Position numbers and translations under genes: made by a program. Below the pieces are notes generated by a model. That model worked only from the letters and a program-made list of their open reading frames with translations. It did no database searches and was not told where the DNA came from. Shown in pieces: positions 21,658 to 32,100 of a stretch of DNA of 64,000 nucleotides (position 1 is the stretch's first letter; each line of letters opens with the position of its first letter). Location: the NCBI GenBank assembly GCA_049487715.1, contig CP150546.1, positions 496,001 through 560,000 of the forward strand, given 5' to 3'. This DNA is from Pycnococcus provasolii (lineage: Eukaryota; Chlorophyta; Pseudoscourfieldiophyceae; Pseudoscourfieldiales).

Positions 21658-22754
21658 GAATGTTGGGATTATGATGGAGCTGATGGGAACGGACTGGCTG
21701 ATGCATAATGCAGTTCTAGTCTAAGGATGGATCCCAGCGAGGCAGCGAGCGAGGGCGAGGGCGAGGTGGGTCCCGACGAGAAGCTTCATTCAGCTGCCGA
21801 TATCGCATTCATGGTTTCCTTCCAAGCAGTCGCATTCATTCGCAGAGGTCATTTGAAGGTCAGTACTTATTTTACTTGACAAGACCGGGAACTCACGACC
21901 TGACGACCATTAACTTACTGTACCACCACCTACCTAAGCTTACATACCTATAGTTTTATATTGGCCTTGCGCATACCTAGTCTATCCTATATGTATACAT
22001 GATGTCACCTTTCCCGTTCTGTTTCTTCCATGTCGGCCGCACTACGGTAGGACTCTGGATTGACGGATTGACCATCTTAATATACGTCTTAGAACAACCA
22101 CCTCTTTGGCAATTGGCATAAGGATCATCGGGGACAGAACCGAACAGCTATGTCAAGGGTAGAGTACGTACCCGTGGACAATTGTTGACGGCAGGACGGC
22201 AGGACAATGCACTTTTTGTTTACCCGTAAACTTTACCCGGTGTACCGTCGCACGTATCAAGGGATTTCACGCGAATCACGTTAAAGTCTATGATCGGCGG
22301 CGATACGCGGCAGGTATACGCGGCCGTCCCAATTTCATTTCATTTTTCCATGCGCCATGCGCCTGCCTACGGGACTTTTCTGTGCTGCAATGCAAGCCTG
22401 CAACCTGTCTTTTTAGCTCACCAAACGTCGAAAAAGTCGCCGGCACTTCATCACTACCGTACAGTACACACCTTTTTCTTCGGCCCCACCCCGGGCACCC
22501 ACCGACCCGGGCCGCCGTCGCGTCGCCGTCGCCGTCGCCGTCGCCGTCTCGCCCGTCTTGATAATAAATAACACGCACGTCCGCGCCGTTGGTTGGTGTG
22601 GTTAAGGTTGGCTGGTCCGGTTAAGGTTATATTCCGGTCTTAAGGTGGTCCGGTCTTAAGGTAGTGCGGTCTTAAGGTTGGCCTGTTTGTTGGCCAGCAG
22701 CCTGCTTGTTTGCTGTGCACAAAACCACGGAGTTAGTCGTTGGTACACACTACA
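21658..22754. promoter_or_regulatory. Divergent intergenic region, 1.1 kb
   Basis: No gene is seen. Most is unique AT/GC-mixed sequence. A GCCGTC hexamer run lies at about 22512-22550, and a GGTTAAGG/GGTCTTAAGG motif cluster at about 22605-22681 precedes the amidotransferase/SIS gene. Short open frames on both strands here have no recognisable content. Confidence 0.5.
22634..22681 (+). repeat. Three 16-bp tandem units with GGTCTTAAGGT core
   Basis: Units at 22634-22649, 22650-22665 and 22666-22681 share GGTCTTAAGGT. The array ends 73 bases before the start codon at 22755, so it may be a promoter element. Related GGTTAAGGTT words lie just upstream. Confidence 0.7.
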
Positions 22755-25700
22755 ATGGCGGCATGGTCGGCGATGGCAAGATCCACGCTCGGAGATCGTA
22801 ATATAGCATATGGGACGGTACGACTCGAAGGCGCACTCGGCTTCCTCGCGTACCACTGGCTGTTTGGCGTGCTGCACGAACTCGCGCACCTTGCCATTCT
22901 ACTCGGCGTGGGGCTCAAGCTCAAGCACGTGCTCACGCGTGACAACGCCGTGGGTGCTCTATGGAAAAGGCGTGTGCAAGTGAGCGCCAGCGCCATCACG
23001 CGAGGCAAGGCGTGCGTGGTGCGGCACGCGGGTTGGATAGCTTCGGTGGCACTGGCCATCGCGATGGAGCACCAGCAGCACTCTGCGTGCGTGCGTGCAG
23101 CCGCTTGGCTAACGGCGGTGGAAGCTTTGGCGACAGACCTGCTACGTTTGGGGCACGATCACACACTTCGGAGAACAGTTCGTTTCGCCTGTGGCAACTT
23201 CGGTCTACTCTTACTCGACCTGGCGAATAAACAACTCGTGCCGGAGGTGCTCAAGCGCATGGTGGAAATTACCATGGCGCGAGGTGCGCAGTGCGGCGGC
23301 GTCGTGTCGTACGTCCCTGTGTCCAGCTCTTCCAAGGGCGAAGAAGACGACCAGCGAGTCGGCGTGCGTAGTCGCGTCGTGAACGGGAAACGTACCGACC
23401 TCAGCGAACTACTCCTTGCCAAATTTCGACGCGACCACGCATTTCGGCCGGCACCCAACAGTCCATACTTCGTGCAGGGTCACACGCGTTTCGCCACTTC
23501 GTCTAAGGTGACATTCAACGGCACGCACCCGCATCAGTGGAACAGCCCACGGCTGTACGCTCTATGGACCGGGTTTCACAACGGTATATACAGATTCTCT
23601 CAGGCGTCTGTCGAGAACTTCGTCACGCACAATGGCGACCTCGACTTCGTTAAGATACACGGTACTTGGCACGACGTGTCTGATGTGATGAATTGGCTCG
23701 AGCGCGTCTTTGACGTGCCCATGCCATCGTCGACGGACAGCGTCGGATTTGCGGGCATGATGGACCTGCTGCGCACGCAGGGTCTCATGTTCCAATCAGT
23801 GCGAGTTGCCTATCACCTCGGCGAGGATGAGGAGGAGTCCGGACTGAGTAAAGCTCTCTGCCGTGGCGCAGCTAGCGGTTCGCTTCAGTATGATGTGCCT
23901 CCTCGATCAAGTATGGAAGAAATTGCCGGTGTGCTCGACAAGGCATTCATGGAGTTCGTCACGACACACGAAGAGATGAGCCAAAATGGAAAGGTCATCG
24001 TCAATACACGATCTGGTCGCGATTTGTGGAAAATTTCTCAATCGGAGATGAGCGGAACCCTGAAAAAAGTAAATGTTCAAAGCAAAAGAGGCTACCGACA
24101 AAGCCTTGTGACGCACATGGCAGAAGCCCTTCGTCAAAGCTGTGTTTCTAAAGGCAAAGATGAGGTCTTCGAATCGTGCGGAAGCGTGCCAATTGAAGAT
24201 GAAGAAACTGACATCAAGAAAACTCGTCTCTACTTCTTTGTGAGAGAGGTTGTGTACGCTTTCTTCGAATACGACTTGTTCACGGCGCTGCGAATGTTCA
24301 TGAAAAATGCACGCGGGTCGTTCGGAGTGTGTGTTTCGAGCAGCGTCGACGCGAACCGGCAAGTTGCTCTAGCGAGCCGAGGTCAAACGATTTCCATCGC
24401 GTTTTATCCGAGGCTGGGTATGGTGCTTTGGGGCAGCGAGCTCGCAGCAACGAAGGCGGCTCTCGGACTCGGCGACGAGCCTATCGTTCCCATCTCTTCT
24501 GATCGTCACCCATCAGAAGCGTGGGGTAATTTGATTGCCCGTCGGTTGGATCTGGACGACACTGGTGGAGAGGTGTGCTTGCTTGACTTTAGCGCCGATG
24601 CGAATCGACTTCCTAGTGTTTCACGCATTAATCACGCACTTAAGGTGCACACCCCCCTTGAGGGTGTCCGCATGCTCCTGCAGGAAGAGGAGCTCTTGAA
24701 GTTCGGGGCACTCAGCAAACGCATGCTGCCTCTCGAGGACAATCCTCTCATCACCCCACTGCCAATCGCCAGTCAAATGGATAGGCGCGATCTTGTGGCT
24801 AAGGATATCAGAGACCTGCCGTACGTTTTGAAGACGATTCGCAGTGATTTTGAGGATTCTTCGTCACTGAATAGCATGAGTATGTGGACGCTTCGAAAGG
24901 CGCTGACCACACGCATTATTGGAAAGTCGAGCGTGTCTAGTGATGATGACCGAGCCGATGTATTCCGTGCGAGAAATACTGTTGACGTGATTATTACAGG
25001 CTGCGAGGTGAGCCTGTGGCTTGCGGAGCAATTCCAGTCTGATCTGTCATACGTGTACCCTCAGCTGTCCATTAGGAGCATTTCCGCCAACAAACTGCTG
25101 GGAATGCTTGGCCAATCGATACCAACTCTGGGACTTGGATCCACTTGCCCGCAGGAGGCGACATGGAATATTGCTGACGCGGTTGTGCTCATCGTAACTC
25201 ACAGCGGGGGCACCTTCCCGAGTCTCGCGGTGGCGAAGCTCATGCCAAATTATACGAAGCACGTCTTTGCGATTACAAGCGATTGGGATACCGAAGTTGG
25301 TCGTCAGCTTCGGAGTAAAAATTGCGGCGAGGATTGGCAAGACATTGAGTTTGCAAGCCGCATCTTCACCTCGCACGCAGGCCTGCGCTTTGCTGAGCCA
25401 TGCTCTCTGACCGTCGCAGCGATACACCAGGTCCTCACCGAGATTCTTCTGAATCTTATGTACTTTACTCGCCCACCTAATGACGAGGACGGGGAATTGG
25501 CGTCGTTGGGGACGAATCAGGTGCACAAGCTTGGGCAGGAGCTACGAACTGTTCTTGGGGCGTCACACTCGGCGCGCGACATTTCGAACTTGTATGCCTC
25601 GAACAAAGCAAATATTGTCGCTATCTCCCAGATTACCGGAAGCGGCGATGGTGGCAACAACGTCGTGGAAAAGGCATTGCGTGGGAAGGGGGCAGCTTGG

Positions 25701-27218
25701 GCAAAGCACGTGCTCGAGTCACCCAAGAGCTGGTTGATCTGCGCGGCATACATCATCATCACCGTGACATGGGGCAAGCCCTTGGTAACGGGTGTGCTCG
25801 CTAACGTCCCTCAGGTGTTTGAGCCTGGTTCTCAACACGGCGGTGCCGTGTATCGCGTGTCGCTCTTTGTCGATGCTATTATATACCTCTTCTGTGCGCA
25901 ATGGAGTGTGCTGCTGCTTCGTGTATTCGAGGGCCGGCCGCTGCTGCACCGGCTAGCAGGTGGCCGCAGCGTGGTGATTGGCGATATTCCCTGGGTGGCA
26001 CAGAGCGTCGAGGCGTACCTGTCGAAGCTGTTTGCGGTGGCGTATAGTGCCGCGAGCATCCACGTGTACAGCGGAAACCCATGGGACCATCTTGTACACC
26101 GGCACACTCACCGAGTTGTCCGCGGCGTCTTGCTGGCGGTCGGGCGTCCCGATGGTCGCATTGCTGCTCACTCGAACGCAGAGGCTTCAGCTTGCCTGAG
26201 CTTAAGCCAGGCAAGCTCGATCCAAAGCCTCGGTGGAACCTGCGAATCTCTGACCGTAGGTCACAACCGTTTTCAGCTGCCACTCAGCGCGCATGCTGTG
26301 GCTCTACCCGACAGGCGGACTGTCGGTGGCCCGCTGTATTTGTGCGAGAAGGCGTTAGAGCAGGACGTGCGAGTAAAGCGTGTGCAGGAAGCACGCAGTG
26401 CGGCGCGCAGCTCCTCTTCAAAAAAGAACTCGATGAAAAAAGCTACCACACAACAGGCTTCATCTGAAATTGACATGGTAAAAGAGACGAGCCGCAGTCC
26501 CGCGTCTCTCGTTGGTTTCTTCAGCGGACTCAAGGGCAAGAAGTTTGAGGCCATTACCGACATTCACGCGTACGCGATGAAGATGCGTGAGGATATGAAG
26601 TCATTCTCTGGACTAACGTCTCGCCATCTGGCATCGGGGATTCTAGCCTTAGTAGAAGGCGAGACGATCGTTCAGTGGAGCGATCTGGACGTTGAGAGAT
26701 GTTCGATGGTGCTTCAAGAAACACGCTTCGATTCGATGCAGAGATGCGTTTCGTTCTTCGTGATGTTCCACGAGATGGCGAAGTGTGTGGCTGATTTCTG
26801 GCGAAACATTTCGTTGGGCTTGCTCGGATATTCCATCCATCGCACGCACAGCATCATGCGTGTTGCCACGACAGCGTGCCCGGTGAGCGGAATGGAGGTT
26901 CGTGAGAGGCAGAAGTTCTTAGCCTTTAGTCGGCAGTGGAACATGGTGACTCATCGCATTCGCAATGCTATCGTGCAATACAAGGTAATTAAGCGCGCGA
27001 AGTCGTACGCGTCCTTGGGGACCAGGACTCCAGATGGTTCTGTTCATGGCGAGGATGATGCGAGGAGGAAATCTCTTTCTCGATCGTCCACCGGTTCTTT
27101 GCCTCCGGTCGAAGGTACGGGTGCACGAAGAAATTCAAACCCGTCGGTTTCCTTCGTGGCCCCCGCAGCGGAACGGGACACTTCCCTGTCGAGCAACGAG
27201 GAGCCTGGTGAGCCCTGA
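22755..27218 (+). CDS. Membrane protein with internal class II glutamine amidotransferase and SIS domain (GlmS-like)
   Basis: 1487 residues from ATG at 22755. Residues 1-179 contain hydrophobic segments (about 27-54 and 92-103). A class II amidotransferase follows: C180-GGVVSY (equivalent of the N-terminal Cys of GlmS), GHTRFAT at 242-248, THPHQW at 257-262, HNGD at 292-295, and SSTDS with D328 matching the Gln-binding Asp. After a large insertion the fold resumes (GSFGVCVSS, then LGMVLWGSELAAT). An SIS domain at about 740-895 has H816-SGGT820. Two likely transmembrane helices are at about 992-1018 and 1035-1058. The rest is unassigned, with a Ser/Lys-rich stretch at about 1210-1245. GlmS makes glucosamine-6-phosphate from fructose-6-phosphate and glutamine; here only one clear SIS is seen. 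An Ntn nucleophile must be N-terminal, so either 179 residues are removed or the enzyme is inactive. Substrate unknown. Confidence 0.75.
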   Translation: MAAWSAMARSTLGDRNIAYGTVRLEGALGFLAYHWLFGVLHELAHLAILLGVGLKLKHVLTRDNAVGALWKRRVQVSASAITRGKACVVRHAGWIASVALAIAMEHQQHSACVRAAAWLTAVEALATDLLRLGHDHTLRRTVRFACGNFGLLLLDLANKQLVPEVLKRMVEITMARGAQCGGVVSYVPVSSSSKGEEDDQRVGVRSRVVNGKRTDLSELLLAKFRRDHAFRPAPNSPYFVQGHTRFATSSKVTFNGTHPHQWNSPRLYALWTGFHNGIYRFSQASVENFVTHNGDLDFVKIHGTWHDVSDVMNWLERVFDVPMPSSTDSVGFAGMMDLLRTQGLMFQSVRVAYHLGEDEEESGLSKALCRGAASGSLQYDVPPRSSMEEIAGVLDKAFMEFVTTHEEMSQNGKVIVNTRSGRDLWKISQSEMSGTLKKVNVQSKRGYRQSLVTHMAEALRQSCVSKGKDEVFESCGSVPIEDEETDIKKTRLYFFVREVVYAFFEYDLFTALRMFMKNARGSFGVCVSSSVDANRQVALASRGQTISIAFYPRLGMVLWGSELAATKAALGLGDEPIVPISSDRHPSEAWGNLIARRLDLDDTGGEVCLLDFSADANRLPSVSRINHALKVHTPLEGVRMLLQEEELLKFGALSKRMLPLEDNPLITPLPIASQMDRRDLVAKDIRDLPYVLKTIRSDFEDSSSLNSMSMWTLRKALTTRIIGKSSVSSDDDRADVFRARNTVDVIITGCEVSLWLAEQFQSDLSYVYPQLSIRSISANKLLGMLGQSIPTLGLGSTCPQEATWNIADAVVLIVTHSGGTFPSLAVAKLMPNYTKHVFAITSDWDTEVGRQLRSKNCGEDWQDIEFASRIFTSHAGLRFAEPCSLTVAAIHQVLTEILLNLMYFTRPPNDEDGELASLGTNQVHKLGQELRTVLGASHSARDISNLYASNKANIVAISQITGSGDGGNNVVEKALRGKGAAWAKHVLESPKSWLICAAYIIITVTWGKPLVTGVLANVPQVFEPGSQHGGAVYRVSLFVDAIIYLFCAQWSVLLLRVFEGRPLLHRLAGGRSVVIGDIPWVAQSVEAYLSKLFAVAYSAASIHVYSGNPWDHLVHRHTHRVVRGVLLAVGRPDGRIAAHSNAEASACLSLSQASSIQSLGGTCESLTVGHNRFQLPLSAHAVALPDRRTVGGPLYLCEKALEQDVRVKRVQEARSAARSSSSKKNSMKKATTQQASSEIDMVKETSRSPASLVGFFSGLKGKKFEAITDIHAYAMKMREDMKSFSGLTSRHLASGILALVEGETIVQWSDLDVERCSMVLQETRFDSMQRCVSFFVMFHEMAKCVADFWRNISLGLLGYSIHRTHSIMRVATTACPVSGMEVRERQKFLAFSRQWNMVTHRIRNAIVQYKVIKRAKSYASLGTRTPDGSVHGEDDARRKSLSRSSTGSLPPVEGTGARRNSNPSVSFVAPAAERDTSLSSNEEPGEP

Positions 27219-28163
27219 CGAATCAGCTACTTCCCGTCCGCACTGGAACGAGTCACACTTTTTGAGAGGGTATGCGCACGTGCACGCGTCGCTCATTTAT
27301 TTCTTAAATGTTTGAGCGCGGTTTTTCCCTACGAGATAGTGCTACCGTATTCTATAGTAAAAGAATATTACAATATTTCATAAATGCAGTTGAATATCTG
27401 ACAGACGCTGTACGGTCGACTCTTATCCCCACGCGCTCCACGGGAATACTGTAGTTTTGAGACCGCGTACATAGTGGTACATACATAGGACTACCCGGTA
27501 CATAAAAAGGAAAAAGAGTTGGGAGCGGAAAAGTGGTGTGGAAAAAGAGATGGGGTAGGGTGCCCCAGTTTTATTCGGGGATCCGCTTGTGAACGCAGCA
27601 TCTTTTTCCCTCCGCCGAGGACACCCCCCCCTTCTCCCCCCCCCCCCCCAACCTTCGTCTGCCCTTCGTCCCTTCATCCTCTCGCCATGGCGAGAGGGTG
27701 CCCTTACGCGCGCTCCCTTAAGATCTCGCGCTCCGACCTTGCATACACGCGACGACCTGAACGTGCGACAACATGAGCAAACCAGCTTGGGCTTCCCTCG
27801 CGCGGTTCGCTCGTCGTCACGTTCTTGTCTAGCAGCACACCACGCGAGCAGCGATCGAGTCAATTGCGTGCAAGAAAAACATTTCAGGTGGTTCGAGGTA
27901 CAGCGCTCAATGGCAGACGTAAAGGCAGTTATCACACATGCTTGCGAGTATGTGGAGTGTCTTCGCGTCAACCCGTGCCTGAGCGAGCGCCTCAATTAGA
28001 ACCGCACAGAACAACAAATTTCTGTCGAACGTGTTCACCGTTACGGTGTCATGCGATAGTGTAGTGAGCGTTTTATGTTTGTTTGCCTTGTTTGCTTTGC
28101 TTTGCTTTGCGGCGCGGCGTTTTGATTTCCTTTCTATGTTACAGTAATACACATAAAATCTCT
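27219..28163. other. Intergenic, 0.95 kb, no convincing gene
   Basis: Lies between two converging genes. A C-rich run at about 27623-27651 and a TTTGC pentamer repeat at about 28084-28110 stand out. Overlapping open frames on both strands (27423-27995 minus, 27589-27999 plus) have no domain and no start context that I can defend. A short frame, 27910-27999, encodes a 29-residue Cys-containing peptide of unknown meaning. Confidence 0.4.
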
Positions 28164-28733
28164 TCACCTTGTCCTCTTCTTCCGCGTATGTGTGGTCGCA
28201 CCCTCAAGCTTGCTCTGCTCAGAGACGTTGTCATCTCGTGCAACGAACAAACGCTTCACATCATCGTCCCATGACTTCCCAAGTACAGACGAAAGTGCCG
28301 CGGCATCCTCTGCGTCGCCCCCGTTTCGAGAGAGTGCGCTCTCCACCTCGTCGTGCCAGTTGGCGTCGCGCGATGCTCCCGTTACTTCTCTTGTGTTGTA
28401 CTGCGCCTGCGCGGACCTTTCCCACACAGCCGCCTTGCCCAGGTCCTGTTCTATCGTTGGGCCGTACACGTTGACGCACGCGTCACGCCACAGCTTTTCA
28501 AATGCCGACGATGTAAGCAGTTGCGCCGCAGCATCGACGCCATGAATTCCCGCTGCACCGTTGATGTCTGCTTGGGAGTACGAAGCGTGACCCGCGGGTT
28601 TCGAAGCGTGACGGCTTCCGAGGGTGGCATTGGACGACGCCACAAGATCCCCAGAAGCTGACTTCTTATTAAGCGCGCGGCTGATTTCCGCGAGGCGCGA
28701 CGACGTGTGAAACGGCTTATATGCATCGGACAT
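28164..28733 (-). CDS. Hypothetical protein, 189 residues
   Basis: Starts MSDAYKPFHTSSRLAEISRALNKK and ends in a basic tail (TRKKRTR). It is mostly polar, Ala/Ser/Asp-rich and predicted helical in parts, with one hydrophobic-spaced segment (SAFEKLWRDACVNVYGPTIEQDL). There is no signal peptide, membrane segment or catalytic motif. I do not recognise it. The full-length open frame with a good ATG and no rival on the other strand makes a real gene likely but not certain. Confidence 0.5.
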   Translation of the reverse strand: MSDAYKPFHTSSRLAEISRALNKKSASGDLVASSNATLGSRHASKPAGHASYSQADINGAAGIHGVDAAAQLLTSSAFEKLWRDACVNVYGPTIEQDLGKAAVWERSAQAQYNTREVTGASRDANWHDEVESALSRNGGDAEDAAALSSVLGKSWDDDVKRLFVARDDNVSEQSKLEGATTHTRKKRTR

Positions 28734-29107
28734 ATTATATGTTTGGTACTATTGTAACCCCAAACAGTGCAAAACAACCAACCACGACAATAACGCCAAC
28801 GTCAAGAGCCGTGTTCTCCGCCGCCGCCGCCGCCGCCGCCGCCGTGGAATCAAATAGGGGGAGAAGGGGGGGGGGGCATAAAAGTGGTTCGGGGTTTGGC
28901 GTGCTCGCCCCGCACGCGCCCCGTCCATTTCCCAAGGCAAAGTTTATCTAACCTTAGTCTGCGCCGATAATCATATGATACCTACTACGATGGTAAACAG
29001 GTCTTTCTTGGAAAGAAAATTCCTTTGTGTGTTTTACAGTACAGAAGTGTACTCGTGATCGGTACAGTACGCCTCTGGCGGTCGACGACCTCTGGCCTCT
29101 GGTAGCT
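28734..29107. other. Intergenic gap
   Basis: No gene seen. Contains a GCC trinucleotide run at about 28818-28843 and a G-rich stretch at about 28858-28880. Confidence 0.5.
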
Positions 29108-32100
29108 CTATGCGTTTAGCACGGTATTGTACGCAGCCGAACCGAGCGTGCTGATCGCCTCCTCCCGTGTTGTCACCTCAGCGCGCTCCACCTGCGATGA
29201 CCACGCCAGCAGAAGACGGCGAAGGAGACCCCAGGCAGCCGTCTTGTGCCTCGCCTCGACACCTGCATCCGGGTTGTCCGCCTGTGCCGCCGCAATTTCC
29301 TGCTCAAGCGAAGACTCTTGCTTTCGCAAATGTTCCGCTTCCTCCATGAGGCGGCGTTTGTTCGTTGACTTCTGAGCCTCCGCCTCCATCGCCTCGATCG
29401 TCGACGTGAGATCTTTCTTCAGAGCCTTGTACGCCTCAACTAGGAATGAAGTCTCGTCGAAATTCTGTATTGACGCGTCAAGCGCAACTGGAGTGCGAGG
29501 TGCGATCGTAAGCCACCCGTTCTTGCGACACGTGGAGGCAAAGAGTTCAGGAGTAAGGCTGGAGCCCTCGGCTCCCTTGAGTGCACTGCGGAATGCTCGC
29601 CGAGCCTCCGTCGCCACCTGGCGATCGTTCACCTCAGGGTTGGTTCTCGCTAGCACCTTCTGCGCGATGGACTTGAATTCGTCGAAAGAAAGCATGCCGT
29701 CGCCATTCGAGTCGCCCGCCTTAAAAAAGCGCTTGTGCTCCTCCGACTCTTCGTTAGCCTGCCGCTCGTAGGTGCTAAGCAGCTCGCTCAGAACCACGTC
29801 CCAGCTTACCTCTCCCGTGACTTCGTTGACACACTCCATCACAGCTAATGTGCACATATTGAGTGCGGACTCCGATCCCGCGAAGATCTCGTCGATAACT
29901 TTGGTTGCTTCATCGACGGTAATGTTGCACGTACCGTCGGAGAGGTCGTCTAGCAGTGGACCGCGCGTGTGCCGATGTAATGCTGAAACGCAGCAGCTCG
30001 CGAATGCACTGAGATCCGCCGGCAGCGTCTTTTCGTCATTAAAGCCGAGCAGGTACTCGAACGTCCGAATACGCATGTCCTCGTCGCGATGCTTGCGCAG
30101 AAATTCGAGAAGGAAGTATAGCTGCTCTTCGGCAACGCGCTTTACCCCGAAATGGAAGAGGAAGTAGTCGTAGACAAATTCGTTCATTTCCTGCAATTCC
30201 GTGCCGTCTGCAAAGTCTTGAAGATCTGCCTTGACCTTTTCAATATAGATATTTCCGATGAGCCGCCGAATGGTGACAAGCGTGTACCTGACTGCCGTCT
30301 TCGGCTTGTTCTTGCCGACGGTGACGAACCAAGTCGCCTTCCGCTTCTCCATCTCCTCAGTCCGCTCCCTCTGTTGCATTGCGCCCTCAAGCTCCGACTG
30401 CTTGCTCAGCAGCTCGTCAATGCGATCCTGATTATCTTTCATCTCTTGCTCGTGGCGCATACGTGCAGCCACGTGCTCGCGGCGATCACCCTCCGAGCGG
30501 GAGATCAGCTCCCGCATCTCGCCCTCGTACCTTCCTTGGAATTGTGATAAGGTATCCATCACGAACACGCGCATGTCAATGTGTTCATTTCGCAGACTCT
30601 TCGCGGTACGCTCCGAAAGTTCTTGCCAGTCACGACGCGTGCGCTCGAGCAGGCGTGTCTTATCCGCGAGCTCCCGTAAAATGTTTTGGAGTTTGTGCTC
30701 GAGCTCCGAAGATAGACCTTTGTACTTTTCCATCGACTGCTCGTGAGCCTTCTTAGCGCGAAGGAACTCATCGCGAGTGCGAGTGTGACTCTGCTGCTCC
30801 AGCGCAAGCTCCTGCTCGCGCATGCTCTGATTTGAGAGCGTCTCATCGAGTTCATTCTTTGCCTTAGACAGAGCCTCGCGCGTTTCGCCAACCTGCCTCT
30901 GCGCACTCACCAATTCCTCCTTCAAAGCCTCGTCCTCGATAGGCACCTCGACGATCTTCTCCACCTCCTTTTCAACCACCTTCTCCACCTCCACCATGAC
31001 GATCTTTTCCACCTCCACCGGCTTTTCCACCTCGACAATCTTTTCCACCTCCACGATCTTTTCCACCTGCACTGGCTTTTCCACGATCTTTTCCACCTCG
31101 ACAATCTTTTCAACAACCACCTGCTCGGCATGTGCTGGCACCTCGACGATCTTCTCCACCTCGACAATCTTCTCCACCTCCACAGGAACCTCGACAATCT
31201 TCTCCACCTCCACCTCCACAGGAACCTCGACAATCTTCTCCACCTCCTTCTCGATCACGGTCTCCACGTATACTGGCTTTTCCACCTCCACCTGCTTTTC
31301 CACCTCGACAATCTTCTCGATCACCTCAGGTTCCATCGCATCCGTCTGCGAGTCTGCCGACGCCATTGAACGCACCTCCGCCACATCCATGTGAGGATCT
31401 GTGCCGGCATCCGCGAATTCGCGCTCATCCATCATTGATTTCATCTTCTCGAGCTCAAGGGCGAGGCTGTCTGAAAGTCTCTTCAATTCAGCGTACTCAT
31501 CCTGCAATTCCTCAATGCGTGTCGCCTGCGAAGCAACCAATTCCTTTGTCACGCTCAGCTTATTGCCCGTTTGCCCAGCCGAGTCCTCAAGCTCTTTGAT
31601 TCGCTCGTCGCGAATCTTGATAATCTCCATCAACTTGTCCGACTTCCGAAGAACTCTCTCCACCTGTTCTGCAACCCCAATGAGATGATTCTCGGTTTTC
31701 ATCTTGAATTCACCGGACATTTTCTTCATCGATGGCATGATCTTCTCCTGCAATTGCGCAAACATGTTCTTATACCTCTCGCGCTCTTCTGCTTCCATCG
31801 CAAGGCGCTTCATCTCCGCCTTCTGCTTCTCCATCTTGCGCATCGCGTCCTGGAAATTCATCGCCAGTTCTGCCTTCGCAGCCATAGCCTGCTGCCCTGA
31901 GAGCTTTGCGGCCGCTGAGAAGCGGTTGCGCGCCTTGCTGGCCTTCTCCTTCTCCAATTCTTCGGCTGACTTCGCAGCTGCATCTCTTGCACGCTGCTCG
32001 GCATCCTCTCTCAACTTGAGTAGCTGCGCATATTCCTCCTCAGCTTGCCTGCGGTCCTCCGCGCTCGCCTCGCTTGCATCCTTGAGCTCCTTCAACTTTT

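Noticed and set aside
27423-27999. Overlapping open frames on both strands
   Set aside because: No domain, the strands contradict each other, and they cross a C homopolymer; kept only as an intergenic note.
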